A DNA stretch of 64,000 nucleotides, taken from contig CAZMVB010000014.1 of NCBI GenBank assembly GCA_964569795.1, positions 52,331 to 116,330 on the forward strand, read 5' to 3'. The stretch comes from JAHJDS01 sp964569795. GTDB taxonomy: Bacteria; Desulfobacterota; Desulfarculia; Desulfarculales; JAHJDS01. The number at the start of each line of letters is the position of its first letter. Position 1 is the stretch's first letter. Below are positions 27,208 through 35,739 of the stretch, in pieces. The translations under genes and the position numbers were made by a program. The notes under the pieces were generated by a model. That model did no database searches. It saw only the letters and a program-made list of their open reading frames with translations, and was not told the origin of the DNA.

Positions 27208-28572
27208 GTGAAATATATGGTCGTTGGAGTTCTTGACCTGCTGGCCTGCGACGGTATCAAACCGCGACGGGTGGCATCGACTGGCGGTGGGGAGTATGCG
27301 TCACCTTGTCCTTTGTGCGGCGGTGAGGATCGGTTCCGGTTGTGGCCGAATAAAGGCAAAACGGGAGAATGGTGGTGTCGTCAATGCGGGCATGGTGGTG
27401 ATGCCGTTCAATACCTTAGAGACGTGCGGGAAATGTCCTTCAAGGAAGCTTGTGATTTTTTGGGGATGGACCATCGAACACCCAACACGGGAGGTATCGC
27501 AACGGCAAAAACGCAAAAAGCCAAGTCAATCATCAGGCGTAAAGAGAGAGACAAAGAAACTGCGGAAACGCGAATACGGGTCGCCCATTCACCACCACGG
27601 GAATGGACAACCCAGGCGGCAATTTTCGTTGATGAGTGTGTCCGGGAATTGCAATCAGACTCAGGTGCCGATATCCGGGCTTATCTGATAAAACGGGGCC
27701 TGTCTGATGAAACCATCCATGGAGTAAAACTCGGGCAGGCGGAAGTCAAGTTAGGGTTCAACTCCCAGTGGCGAACCTATGACCGCGAATCCTGGGGCCT
27801 GGATCGACCAACAAACGGTGACGGTATGGCAAAGCCAATCCATATCCCTGTCGGGCTGGTGATTGCCTACTCCTGGGAAGGGAAATTGGTCAGGCTTCGC
27901 ATTCGCCGACAGGACCAGGAGTCAGGACCGCCTTACTGGATCGTAACCGGATCGGACGCCAGGCCGATGGTCCTGGTCGATGGTCAACCAGAGGCGGTTG
28001 TTGTGGTCGAGTCCGAGCTTGACGCCCTGCTGCTTCACCAAAATGCTCGGGACCTGGCGGGAGTGGTGGCTATGGGAACGACTCGGGCCAAACCCGACCA
28101 GCACGCCGACCGGTTACTGATGAACGCAAAGGCGGTTCTGGTGGCCCTGGACACCGATCCGGCCGGGGCCAGGCAAGCGGTCAACTGGTGGCCGAAACAC
28201 TACCCCAACTCCACAAGGCTCCCGGTCCTGGCAGGGTACGGCAAGGACCCCGGAGAAGCATACCAGGCCAGGCTGGACTTGCGGTTATGGGTGGCAAGCG
28301 GCCTAGCCCTGGCCGGTTTGGAGCTAATCAATAACCAACAAAACGAAGACGTGAAAGACAAGGAGGTGTCAACCCAGACTGACGACAAGAGTTCAGGAGA
28401 GGAATGCCGCACCGTGGTGTGTGCGGAGTGCGGGCATTTTCAGCCGAATCCGTCAACGCCCATGGGCTACGGCCGGTGCGGCCTGGAGACAAGGCAAGGT
28501 GAAAAGGGGCGCTGGCCCCGAAAGGAGCGCGTATGCGGGAACTTTGTAAAAGGCTCTTCAAAGGCAGATTGA
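27208..28572 (+). CDS. Mobile-element DNA primase: zinc ribbon plus Toprim
   Basis: 454 residues. N-terminal zinc ribbon: CPLCGGEDRFRLWPN and WWCRQCGHGGDAVQYL (CxxC...CxxC), as in phage and plasmid primases. The Toprim core follows: VVVVESELDALLL (acidic Glu) around 265, GTTRAKPD, then VALDTDPAGARQAVNWW (DxD) around 310. An extra C-terminal Cys cluster (VCAECGHF...RCGL...RVCGNF, residues ~408-448) looks like a second zinc knuckle. It synthesises RNA primers, probably for replication of the excised island with the RepA-like helicase. The downstream PC4-like gene is close. Confidence 0.9.
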   Translation: MKYMVVGVLDLLACDGIKPRRVASTGGGEYASPCPLCGGEDRFRLWPNKGKTGEWWCRQCGHGGDAVQYLRDVREMSFKEACDFLGMDHRTPNTGGIATAKTQKAKSIIRRKERDKETAETRIRVAHSPPREWTTQAAIFVDECVRELQSDSGADIRAYLIKRGLSDETIHGVKLGQAEVKLGFNSQWRTYDRESWGLDRPTNGDGMAKPIHIPVGLVIAYSWEGKLVRLRIRRQDQESGPPYWIVTGSDARPMVLVDGQPEAVVVVESELDALLLHQNARDLAGVVAMGTTRAKPDQHADRLLMNAKAVLVALDTDPAGARQAVNWWPKHYPNSTRLPVLAGYGKDPGEAYQARLDLRLWVASGLALAGLELINNQQNEDVKDKEVSTQTDDKSSGEECRTVVCAECGHFQPNPSTPMGYGRCGLETRQGEKGRWPRKERVCGNFVKGSSKAD

Positions 28573-28619
28573 ACAGATTCCGAAATAGACGGCAACAAGA
28601 AAAAGTGGAGGTCAGAAAA

Positions 28620-28868
28620 ATGAATAAGGTGATCCAAACCATAAGTAAAAACTCGGTCGAGCAAATCTGGGTCGAGTTGTCTGAGTACATGGGCAAGGAC
28701 CTGTTGGGCGTCAGGACTTACTACCACGACCAGGACACCAATCAGTGGAGGCCGACAAGGAAGGGAGTCACCGTAAAGGTAGAGTTGCTGCCCGAGTTGC
28801 TGGCCGCACTGCACAAGGCAGAGGCAGAGGCCAGTGCAGCCGGGTTGCTGGCCGATACTGAGGACTAG
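28620..28868 (+). CDS. PC4/YdbC-like single-stranded nucleic-acid-binding protein
   Basis: 82 residues from ATG 28620 (GTGGAGG upstream). The run LLGVRTYYHDQDTNQWRPTR then KGVTV and LLPELLAALHKAE is the classic transcriptional coactivator p15/PC4 pattern: beta sheet plus C-terminal helix that binds ssDNA as a dimer. Following the primase gene, it may serve as the island's ssDNA-binding or regulatory protein. The longer in-frame start at 28533 overlaps the primase and is less likely. Confidence 0.8.
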   Translation: MNKVIQTISKNSVEQIWVELSEYMGKDLLGVRTYYHDQDTNQWRPTRKGVTVKVELLPELLAALHKAEAEASAAGLLADTED

Positions 28869-29035
28869 TTGAATAACCCCCGGTCGGGGCACTCCCGGCC
28901 TCGGGAAACGTTGAGGTTTTGCTTGGGAGTCATCCGGTCCGGTTGGCGAGGCTGAAATGGACCTCTTGATTTACATGGCCTGGACTGGCGGCCTGATCAG
29001 GGCCGGTTGACTCCTGAATTTGGAGGTGGCAGGCT

Positions 29036-29443
29036 TTGAGTAAGAAAGATACGACCACCGCCCAAGAGATATTTTTAGGCAACGGTGGAATTCGCCCGCT
29101 GACGACGGGTGAGGTTGCTGAACTGCTGAACATGGATTCGTCCACCGTTAGAAAACGAGCTGGTGATCTGGGCGGCTGGCGGCAATTTGGCAGATGGTGT
29201 TTTGATCCCAAACGAATAGCGGAGTGGCAACGTGGCTGTATATTCGAGGCGGCTAAGGGGGGGAGTAAAGTGGCGGTTCCAGAGAGTGGTCAAGGGGACC
29301 GAGCTACGCTCCCTGTACATCTACCCTACCAAAAGGGCAGCGGAAATCGCCGAGGCCGAGGCGGTCGCCGAGTACCTCAAAACCGGGCGACTGCCGACCG
29401 ACCCGCCAGGGACCCCTACGGACTCCTGCCCCACGGTGCTTGA
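29036..29443 (+). CDS. HTH excisionase-like DNA-binding protein
   Basis: 135 residues. Residues ~19-65 form a MerR/excisionase-type HTH (PLTTGEVAELLNMDSSTVRK, GWRQFGRWCFDPKRIAEWQ). TTG start with TGGAGG upstream. After the HTH the frame continues 212 nt into the integrase gene in another frame, and this tail (residues ~66-135) is low in recognisable structure. The overlap is unusually long; either the tail is real, or a frameshift joins the two products. Role: recombination directionality factor or integrase regulator. Confidence 0.7.
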   Translation: MSKKDTTTAQEIFLGNGGIRPLTTGEVAELLNMDSSTVRKRAGDLGGWRQFGRWCFDPKRIAEWQRGCIFEAAKGGSKVAVPESGQGDRATLPVHLPYQKGSGNRRGRGGRRVPQNRATADRPARDPYGLLPHGA

Positions 29444-30311
29444 ACTGCTCAACGAGCGGGTGACCTGGGTGGAGTTGCACCGGTCGAAGGCTTACGCCAG
29501 GGACCACAAATACTGCTTTCGTCGAGTCCTGAAACGAGTGCCGGATTGGGCCAAGCTAGCCGTGACAGCTGTCACGGTTGAGATGGTCGAGGATTGGGCC
29601 GAGGAATGGGCGGCCGATCTCCTAGAGAGGGGACTGAGCCGGAAACAAGTCAACTCTGCCCTGACTATGCTTGAGGCGACCTGGAACAAGCCCTGGGGCC
29701 TTAAAAGGAAAGAGAGAGATTTTCCCCGCAATCCCTTCGCCCTGGTCGAGAGGTACTCGCTTGAGAAGAAGGCCAAATTTCTACCCACAGACGCCCAGGC
29801 GGCCAAGGTACTCATGGCCGCACCACCTAAGGGCAGACTGGCCCTTGAGATCATGATTGGCACCGGTGCCAGGCCGTCAGAAGCGGTACAGCTACAGTGG
29901 GCAGATATTCAGGCCGAACAGGAACCTTGCTCTCTGGTCCTCTACACTCGCAAGAAAAGCGGCGGCAGCCTTACTCCAAGAAGAGTCCCGATTTCACCCG
30001 ACCTGGCGGGACGGTTGCGCTCATGGCGAAAACAAAACCCGGAGACACACTACGTCTTTCAGCGTGACAGCGGCGATGGCGAAGGGCAGCCCTTGCCCAA
30101 CACCTATTCCTGGCTTCGCCGAATACAGGAAAGGGCGTGCGATTCATCAGGGATCAGCCGGTTCAGCCTTCACTCATGGCGGCACCTGTTCGCCTCACGG
30201 CTGGCAAGGGAAGGGAAGTCCCTGCCGACGATTCAAAACCTACTCGGCCATGAAAGCGCCACAACGACCGACAAGTATTTACACGAGATTTTGGGCCTTC
30301 CGTCTGGGTAG
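29232..30311 (+). CDS. Tyrosine-recombinase integrase of island 1
   Basis: 359 residues. N-terminal arm-binding-like segment (residues ~1-50: AVYSRRLRGGVKWRFQR), core-binding SAM-like domain (~75-165), catalytic domain with Arg I in GTGARPSEAVQLQW, the HxxR box in SLHSWRHLFASRLA, LLGHES with the third His, and the nucleophile Tyr in TTDKYLHEI. GTG 29232 with GGAG upstream. The stop lies 129 nt from the middle att copy, the normal place for an integrase that targets a tRNA gene. It would insert the island into tRNA-Arg. Confidence 0.94.
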   Translation: MAVYSRRLRGGVKWRFQRVVKGTELRSLYIYPTKRAAEIAEAEAVAEYLKTGRLPTDPPGTPTDSCPTVLELLNERVTWVELHRSKAYARDHKYCFRRVLKRVPDWAKLAVTAVTVEMVEDWAEEWAADLLERGLSRKQVNSALTMLEATWNKPWGLKRKERDFPRNPFALVERYSLEKKAKFLPTDAQAAKVLMAAPPKGRLALEIMIGTGARPSEAVQLQWADIQAEQEPCSLVLYTRKKSGGSLTPRRVPISPDLAGRLRSWRKQNPETHYVFQRDSGDGEGQPLPNTYSWLRRIQERACDSSGISRFSLHSWRHLFASRLAREGKSLPTIQNLLGHESATTTDKYLHEILGLPSG

Positions 30312-30370
30312 AATAGGGTAGAATTTTAAGCGGGAGAGGCGTGCTGGTCACGAAAATCCTACCGGGTAGA
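30305..30370 (+). repeat. Integrase arm-type sites, right
   Basis: 30305-30322 equals the left arm site at 13534-13551 (18 of 18); a further GGGTAGA lies at 30364-30370. The repeat contains the integrase stop codon. Confidence 0.65.
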
Positions 30371-30439
30371 CTCTGACGAGGTGGTGTAGAATCAATAACT
30401 TACGAATACCGTTGAACAATTTTTTATGAGGGCATAGAA

Positions 30440-30484
30440 CTACGAATCCAAAGGCCGCAAGTTCGAATCTTGCAGGGCGCGCCA
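30440..30484 (+). repeat. Middle att copy: right end of island 1, left end of island 2
   Basis: Identical to the last 45 bases of tRNA-Arg. It is followed by AAAAAATTAAAAATAACAGC, unlike the other two copies, which are followed by AATGAA and a terminator hairpin. Confidence 0.9.
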
Positions 30485-31242
30485 AAAAATTAAAAATAAC
30501 AGCTAGTTATTACTGAAAAATTCTTTCGATCCAGCTACCAAATAGTTTTTTGTGGCTAATCAGGCACTCATATGTGGCCCATTTTACGACCATTTTTTTC
30601 CAGCCGACCTTCGGACTATTTTGAGTTTAAACTATCTTTTTCTATCCAAGCCTCGATTTCATCCAACCGAGCAAATTATTATTTGGTGTAGCGATTCGGA
30701 TGAGTACAAACCCTGCAGTCTTGAGAAACATTAGTTTTAATTCTTTTGCCGGATGGCGCGGGCACATCAAATCCGGCCTCTCTCTCTAACAGTGAAAAAG
30801 CTGGGCCGGTATCTTTATTCTAAGCCATCGTACAGGGATCACAGAGGAAGTCCATAACTATTTCTGCCAACTACGGCGGAGAATGGGTCTCAACGTCAAA
30901 CGGCTCACCGGTCACATCGCGGGAGGGAAACAAATGGCTGATATCTTCATTCTTAACGCTGCGGGCTCTGACCAAGTTACAAATCGCGTCTGCTGACTAC
31001 TCATGGCGTGGCCACTTTATGGAGATCAAAGACCTGTTTTAATCTAGAAAAAGGGTCGTCTATCAAGATAGCAATATCGTTAATCCTAGCAGACGACCGG
31101 CGTATTCAGTAATGAGAGATATATCTTATCTCCGCTTATCAGTTTCATCCAGGTATGCAATTCATGTCTGGATAGGCTGAAACCTACAGGAGAATCTCGG
31201 CCAATAAGATATACTGTCAGTCTGACAAATGCGGCCAGAGGT
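30485..31242. other. Stretch without a recognised gene
   Basis: A short frame 30825-30997 encodes ITEEVHNYFCQLRRRMGLNV and GKQMADIFILNAAG; coding-like but too short to name, perhaps a gene remnant. 31135-31225 has a tail (ATCAGTTTCA, ACAGGAGAATCTCGGCC, GATATA) resembling the sequence after repeat R2, maybe a worn fourth copy. Confidence 0.35.
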
Positions 31243-32267
31243 GTGTGCGACTCACAGACATCCTTTCACTTTTGCTAGCTGAAGATCAAGGGAATAGTTG
31301 GCCTCCCGAAGGCGTTCTTTGAAGGGGTCGTACATGGCCTCGACCTCTTCGGTAAATGGGGTTTGGGAGCTACGCTGGGTGACCCGGTCGATAGGGGCCT
31401 TCCCGGACAAGCTGCCATGGCCACGTAACCAGTTGTAGTGGAAGACCCATTCGTCAAGACGGTCTTGTAACTCGGGGTCATCAAGGTCGGCCATGGCATA
31501 GAATTCATAGAGAACCGTCTTCTGGACCCGTTCGACCTTGCCGTTGAGGTATGGGGACCGGGGCTTGACCGGCCGGAACTTGATCGCCCAGTCCATCAGC
31601 CGCTCTTGGACCTTGTAGGCAAAGAACTCCTTTCCTCTGTCGGTCTGGATTCGCTGGATGGGGAAAGGCATTTCCTCCAAGGTCTTCTCCAGGAAACGCA
31701 GGGTGTTCGCGGCGGTACGCCGAGGATAGACGCCCGCCACCAGGAAGCGGGAACAGTCGTCCACGGCCGTGTACTGATACAGCCCGGCCTTCAGTTTCAT
31801 GGTGTCCATCTGGACCCTGTCGCCTGGCACCGGTCGCTCGTAGCGTTTGAAATGGTCCTTACGGCGGGGGCGAACCAACGGCGGGACTTGCTTGCGTTTC
31901 AGAACCTTGTGGATCGTGGCCAGCGACAACTTCCACTCGTGGCGCCAGACAAGCTCGCTCTGGATGCGCCTGGCGCCCAGCTGGGCATGGCGCAAATCCA
32001 AAATCCATTGCTCGTGCCGCTCGAAAACCTTGCGATGGGGAGACCGATTAGGACGCCGGCTGCGGGTTTCCAGGCCAGCAGGCCCCTCAGCTTCATATCG
32101 CCTCAGTCACTTGCGCAGAGTGGGGCGGGAGATTCCGCACTTGAGGCAGGTCCGACCAGCGTGACCCGTTGCCTCGTAAACCTCGATCCATCTCAGCCGT
32201 GTTTTTGCTTCTGAACTCATAGTCCATCTCTTCTATCACATTGAAAGGATGTCTACGAATCGCATAA
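31243..32267. mobile_element. IS481-type insertion sequence (inactive)
   Basis: About 1.0 kb with imperfect terminal inverted repeats: 31247-31268 (GCGACTCACAGACATCCTTT then CA) and the complement of 32242-32263 (GCGATTCGTAGACATCCTTT then CA), 19 of 22 matching. Exact outer borders are uncertain by a few bases; a leading TGT at 31243 would be usual. It contains one transposase gene with a premature stop. Confidence 0.75.
31252..32220 (-). pseudogene. IS481-family transposase with nonsense codon
   Basis: From ATG 32220 the frame codes an N-terminal HTH (TGHAGRTCLKCGISRPTLRK) and then a TGA at 32107-32109 where the family has Trp (K-W-x-R-R-Y-E), after which it continues without further stops to 31252. 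The catalytic DDE domain is intact: VQMDTMK, IQTDRGKEFF, LNGKVERVQ. About 322 codons in all. A shorter product from ATG 32001 would lack the DNA-binding part. A TGG-to-TGA point mutation best explains it. Confidence 0.82.
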
Positions 32268-32331
32268 TACAGTTTGCCCAGACAAATGGGTCATTTCTGT
32301 ATGACGATTCACATCTCTGTGCATTTTTAAC

Positions 32332-35300
32332 TCAGGAATTGGGTTTTCGGCGATGTATTCCCAACTTTTTTAGCTTGGAATACAACGTGGACGGTTTCAT
32401 GTTGATGAGTTCGGCGGCTCCGCCAGGCCCACTTACTTTCCAGCCACATTTCGCTAGAACTTCCTTGAGATAGGATTTCTCAACATCTTCCAACGTTTTT
32501 AAACTATTGAAGTCGCCGCTCTTGACTTCACATGGGCTGATTTCCGGTATTGTTAGAGATTCACCTTCACTTACAATCACGCCCCGTTCGATAACATGTT
32601 TAAGCTCACGTATGTTTCCAGGCCAATGATAGTAGCGCAGTTTGTTCATATTGTGATTAGAGATAGTTTTCACGTTCTTTCCAAATTTCTTGGCATAGGC
32701 GTCCATAAACCAGACAGCCAAAATGGGGATGTCCTCGACACGTTCCCTCAAGGCCGGGATATGGATTGGAAATACATTCAAGCGATAATAAAGGTCTGAG
32801 CGGAACGTACCCTGTTCAACCATCTCCAGCAAGGGAACATTGGTGGCTGCCACCAACCTGAATTCAGTTTTGATGGATTTGGAACTGCCAACGCGGGAAA
32901 ACTCCTTTTCTTGAAGAACCCTTAGCAATTTGGCCTGGATTTCCAGCGGCAGGTTCTGAATATCGTCAAGGAATAGAGTCCCCCCATGGGCCAATTCAAA
33001 GCGGCCGATGCGTGAGCCGACGGCCCCGGTGAAGGCTCCCCGTTCATGGCCGAAAAGCTCGCTGGTCACGACTCCTTCTGAAAAGGAAGCCAAGTTAGTC
33101 GGTATAAACGGCCCGTCGGACCGATCACTCAGCCTATGTATCCCCTGGGCGACCAGCTCTTTCCCAACTCCCGTCTCACCGGTTATCAGCACGCTGGAAT
33201 TGGTGTTGGCCACCTTCTCCATATCTTTTTGCACTTTCAATATGGCATCGGACCTGCCCACAATGTGGGCCAGAAGAGGCGAGGTGACATGATTCGAGCG
33301 GTAGTATCGCGTCTCTTCTCGAAGCCGGTCCTTGAGGGAGGCGATGGATCGATGGGCTTCCAGGTCATCGAGGACCACCGCCACTTGGTTGCCGATGGCC
33401 CTGAGCAAATGAAAGTCCCTGGCCACGGGTTCCTTGGGCCGCAGGTACCCGTTATGGTAAAGGACTCCCAGCAGCTTGTCCCCCAGGGCAATAGGGACGC
33501 AGATTATCCATCCGTTGCGGGCACCGCTGTAATTGTCACCGTCATGTTGCTGCCCCTGGTGTTCTTCAAATACATCCCGGTTGGTCTCCGCCGACCGCTT
33601 GATAAGCGCCATATGGGTCCGAAAGCTCTGGCTGCCGACCATTTCATTGTCCAGGTTCCGGCTGGCGACCAATCGGAGTTGCCCCTCATCTCCCCGCAGG
33701 AAGACGGCGCCTCTTTGCGCCGTGGTCAGCATCATGCTCAGGTCTATTACTCGTTTTAACAAGGACTCCTGTTGACGTACCGTGCCCAAAACCCGGCTCA
33801 CTTCAAGGAAGGTATTGATCACCAACTCCTTGGTGTCCACATCATTTATAAACGGCTTGAGGTCGGCCGGAAACATGTCCACATTGATGGGCGACATGAC
33901 TTCCCAGGCCTTCTGCAGGAGCGTGGATGCCCCTTTTGGTTTGTTGAGGTGAATCAATAAGCGCGCCTTGATTACTTGGGCTCTAGCCAACTCCAGTCGG
34001 GCGCCAGCCTTCTTAAGCAGGCCAAGACCTTTATTAATTAACTTCATGGCATCGCATGAAATCTTGGGGTTTTCCAGTTCCTTTTGAGCTAACATCCGGT
34101 AGGCGACACCCTGCATAAAAATATCCGGCCATTGCCTTATCCGCTCCATTTCAGAATCAAAATTCATTTTGGGATAGAAGTAGTCTTCCTTTTCAAGGTC
34201 ATATAAGCATTCTAGAATCCAAGGGCCCCGATGGTGTGGCCAGCCATATTTTACCGAGCAATTATGAGCTTTTTTAAGGGAGGAAAAGCATTCAGCCAAA
34301 TTCCCTTGCCTATAAAGAATGTAAGCCTTGGCATGATAAATGGCCCACAAGACAAAATACCCCAGATAACTTTCCGGAAGCGCAAGGATTTGGTCGACCA
34401 AGTCACCCACTTCGGCAATTAGCCTTGCCTCCAAAAGGGTCAGCACGGACATTACGTCCGAGAATACCACCAGTTCCGGCAATCCCAGGACCTCGGTTTT
34501 TTTACGGACGGCTTCGATGAGGCTCAGCCCGCGGGCGGTTTGACCCGAGATGCCGTAGCACCACCCCAGAAGCGAACATGCCCTGAGCGTGGCCTCATCG
34601 GATGGAAACTTCTCCAGGTTGCCCAAGACCTTTTCGTAGCGTTCAATAGCCTCCCCGACCCGGCCGCGCCTGAAAAGGAAATCGCAGGTCATCAGGGCGG
34701 TGTTCTTGGAAAGGTCTTCGTTGCCGGATTGTTCGGCCACTCTCCAAATCTCGCCGAAAATTTGGCTGGCCGTGCGGTAGTTGCCCACCTGCTCCGAAAC
34801 GCGGCCGTATAAGAGCCCCAAGGAGCAAAATCGTTCCTCGTCTTTCAGTCCTTTTGCTAAATTCCAGGCAGGCTGAAGGTATGACTTTTGCCGGGGTAGG
34901 GGAATCCGATGTCCCTCGGCCAGCAGTATTCCCTTTACGGTATCCATGTACAAATGGGGGTTTTCGCGGGCCTGTTGGGGGTCTGCCAGACCATCCAAAA
35001 CCAATTGAAATAATTGGGCAGCCTCCCCTTTCTTGTTTTCTTCCAGCAAATATTGGGCTGCTGACATTATCCAGTTGAGCCCTTGAGACTCTATGCTCGC
35101 CTCCCTATACAAATGTGCTAAAATAAGTGATTTTTCACGTCCATTTTCCATTCTATTCTTGATCTTGGTAATCATGGTTTTGCTAATGGCCGTGAATTCC
35201 GGCTCCGAAACACCCTCAGAAGCCATGTTTGTATCCATAAGACCGGAGATCGCGTAGTAACCTTCTCCCCGAGATGCTTCCTTGCAAATAATGTCCCTCT

Positions 35301-35487
35301 TGGCAAGCTCTCCCAAAACATTTAGAAGCTCGACGGCCCTGGTGCCCGTAGCCACAATCAAGGTGTCCAGCGAAACGGGCTGGGGGAACATGGCCATTGT
35401 TTGAACAACTATCTTTTCCTCTGGGCGGAGAGATCTCCAATCAATCCCAGGGGTTGTCTTTGTGCTGGCAATCGTCATGCGTTGCAC
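32332..35487 (-). CDS. Sigma-54-dependent activator with long TPR-like sensor region and GAF domain
   Basis: 1051 residues. The N-terminal ~530 residues are helical repeats of TPR/MalT type preceded by a winged-helix-like segment (EKIVVQTMAMFPQPVSLDTL). A GAF-like domain follows (~550-690). The AAA+ sigma-54 domain has Walker A GETGVGKE, the sigma-54 contact loop GAFTGA and LFLDDIQNLP as Walker B; the last ~50 residues are a Fis-type HTH (GGAAELINMKPSTLYSKLKK). Divergent from the hydrolase gene whose upstream region has a -24/-12 promoter, so it most likely switches on the 35.7-43.9 kb cluster. The ligand is unknown. Confidence 0.92.
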   Translation of the reverse strand: MQRMTIASTKTTPGIDWRSLRPEEKIVVQTMAMFPQPVSLDTLIVATGTRAVELLNVLGELAKRDIICKEASRGEGYYAISGLMDTNMASEGVSEPEFTAISKTMITKIKNRMENGREKSLILAHLYREASIESQGLNWIMSAAQYLLEENKKGEAAQLFQLVLDGLADPQQARENPHLYMDTVKGILLAEGHRIPLPRQKSYLQPAWNLAKGLKDEERFCSLGLLYGRVSEQVGNYRTASQIFGEIWRVAEQSGNEDLSKNTALMTCDFLFRRGRVGEAIERYEKVLGNLEKFPSDEATLRACSLLGWCYGISGQTARGLSLIEAVRKKTEVLGLPELVVFSDVMSVLTLLEARLIAEVGDLVDQILALPESYLGYFVLWAIYHAKAYILYRQGNLAECFSSLKKAHNCSVKYGWPHHRGPWILECLYDLEKEDYFYPKMNFDSEMERIRQWPDIFMQGVAYRMLAQKELENPKISCDAMKLINKGLGLLKKAGARLELARAQVIKARLLIHLNKPKGASTLLQKAWEVMSPINVDMFPADLKPFINDVDTKELVINTFLEVSRVLGTVRQQESLLKRVIDLSMMLTTAQRGAVFLRGDEGQLRLVASRNLDNEMVGSQSFRTHMALIKRSAETNRDVFEEHQGQQHDGDNYSGARNGWIICVPIALGDKLLGVLYHNGYLRPKEPVARDFHLLRAIGNQVAVVLDDLEAHRSIASLKDRLREETRYYRSNHVTSPLLAHIVGRSDAILKVQKDMEKVANTNSSVLITGETGVGKELVAQGIHRLSDRSDGPFIPTNLASFSEGVVTSELFGHERGAFTGAVGSRIGRFELAHGGTLFLDDIQNLPLEIQAKLLRVLQEKEFSRVGSSKSIKTEFRLVAATNVPLLEMVEQGTFRSDLYYRLNVFPIHIPALRERVEDIPILAVWFMDAYAKKFGKNVKTISNHNMNKLRYYHWPGNIRELKHVIERGVIVSEGESLTIPEISPCEVKSGDFNSLKTLEDVEKSYLKEVLAKCGWKVSGPGGAAELINMKPSTLYSKLKKLGIHRRKPNS

Positions 35488-35537
35488 CTGAAAGCGTGCG
35501 GTTCACCGAGGATGTACCGAGCCATTATGCGATGTCA

Positions 35538-35575
35538 TTTACGAAAAAGCAAGATATATCGTGAAATATCGTAAA
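35538..35575. promoter_or_regulatory. Candidate upstream activator sites
   Basis: Tandem ATATCGTGAA / ATATCGTAAA (35556-35575) and a dyad TTTACGA (35538-35544) / TCGTAAA (35569-35575), 70-110 bp ahead of the -24 box, the usual distance for binding of a sigma-54 activator. It may also control the activator's own gene. Confidence 0.5.
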
Positions 35576-35645
35576 AATTTCGGGATGAATTTGAATCAAA
35601 GGCGAATTTGGCCGCAATGCCGAGCATTTATAGGTGAAGGTCTTC

Positions 35646-35661
35646 TGGCACTGATTCTGCA
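35646..35661 (+). promoter_or_regulatory. Sigma-54 (-24/-12) promoter
   Basis: TGGCACTGATTCTGCA: GG at -24 and GC at -12 with correct spacing, 10 of 12 consensus positions. Transcription would begin near 35673 and run into the hydrolase gene at 35740. Confidence 0.72.
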
Positions 35662-35739
35662 AATCCACCAACTGCCGTAACAACGGGGCGGCAGACTGGC
35701 ATCCGCGGCCCCAAATACCGTCGAAAGCGTAAAATTAAA

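Larger units (their letters stand above)
13442..30484. mobile_element. Island 1: integrative element in tRNA-Arg (about 17 kb)
   Basis: Bounded by direct 45-nt copies of the tRNA-Arg 3' end (13442-13486 and 30440-30484). The tyrosine integrase and HTH protein sit beside the right end; an 18-nt repeat occurs near both ends. Inside are a helicase, a primase and a PC4-like gene (autonomous replication set) and AT-rich cargo whose composition differs sharply from the chromosome. No capsid, terminase or conjugation genes are seen, so it resembles a satellite or mobilisable replicative island rather than a full prophage or ICE. Confidence 0.9.

Noticed and set aside
32107..32109. Third selenocysteine codon in the IS481 transposase
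   Set aside because: The position is Trp in the family-like motif, no suitable hairpin follows, and transposases have no known Sec; a point mutation is simpler.
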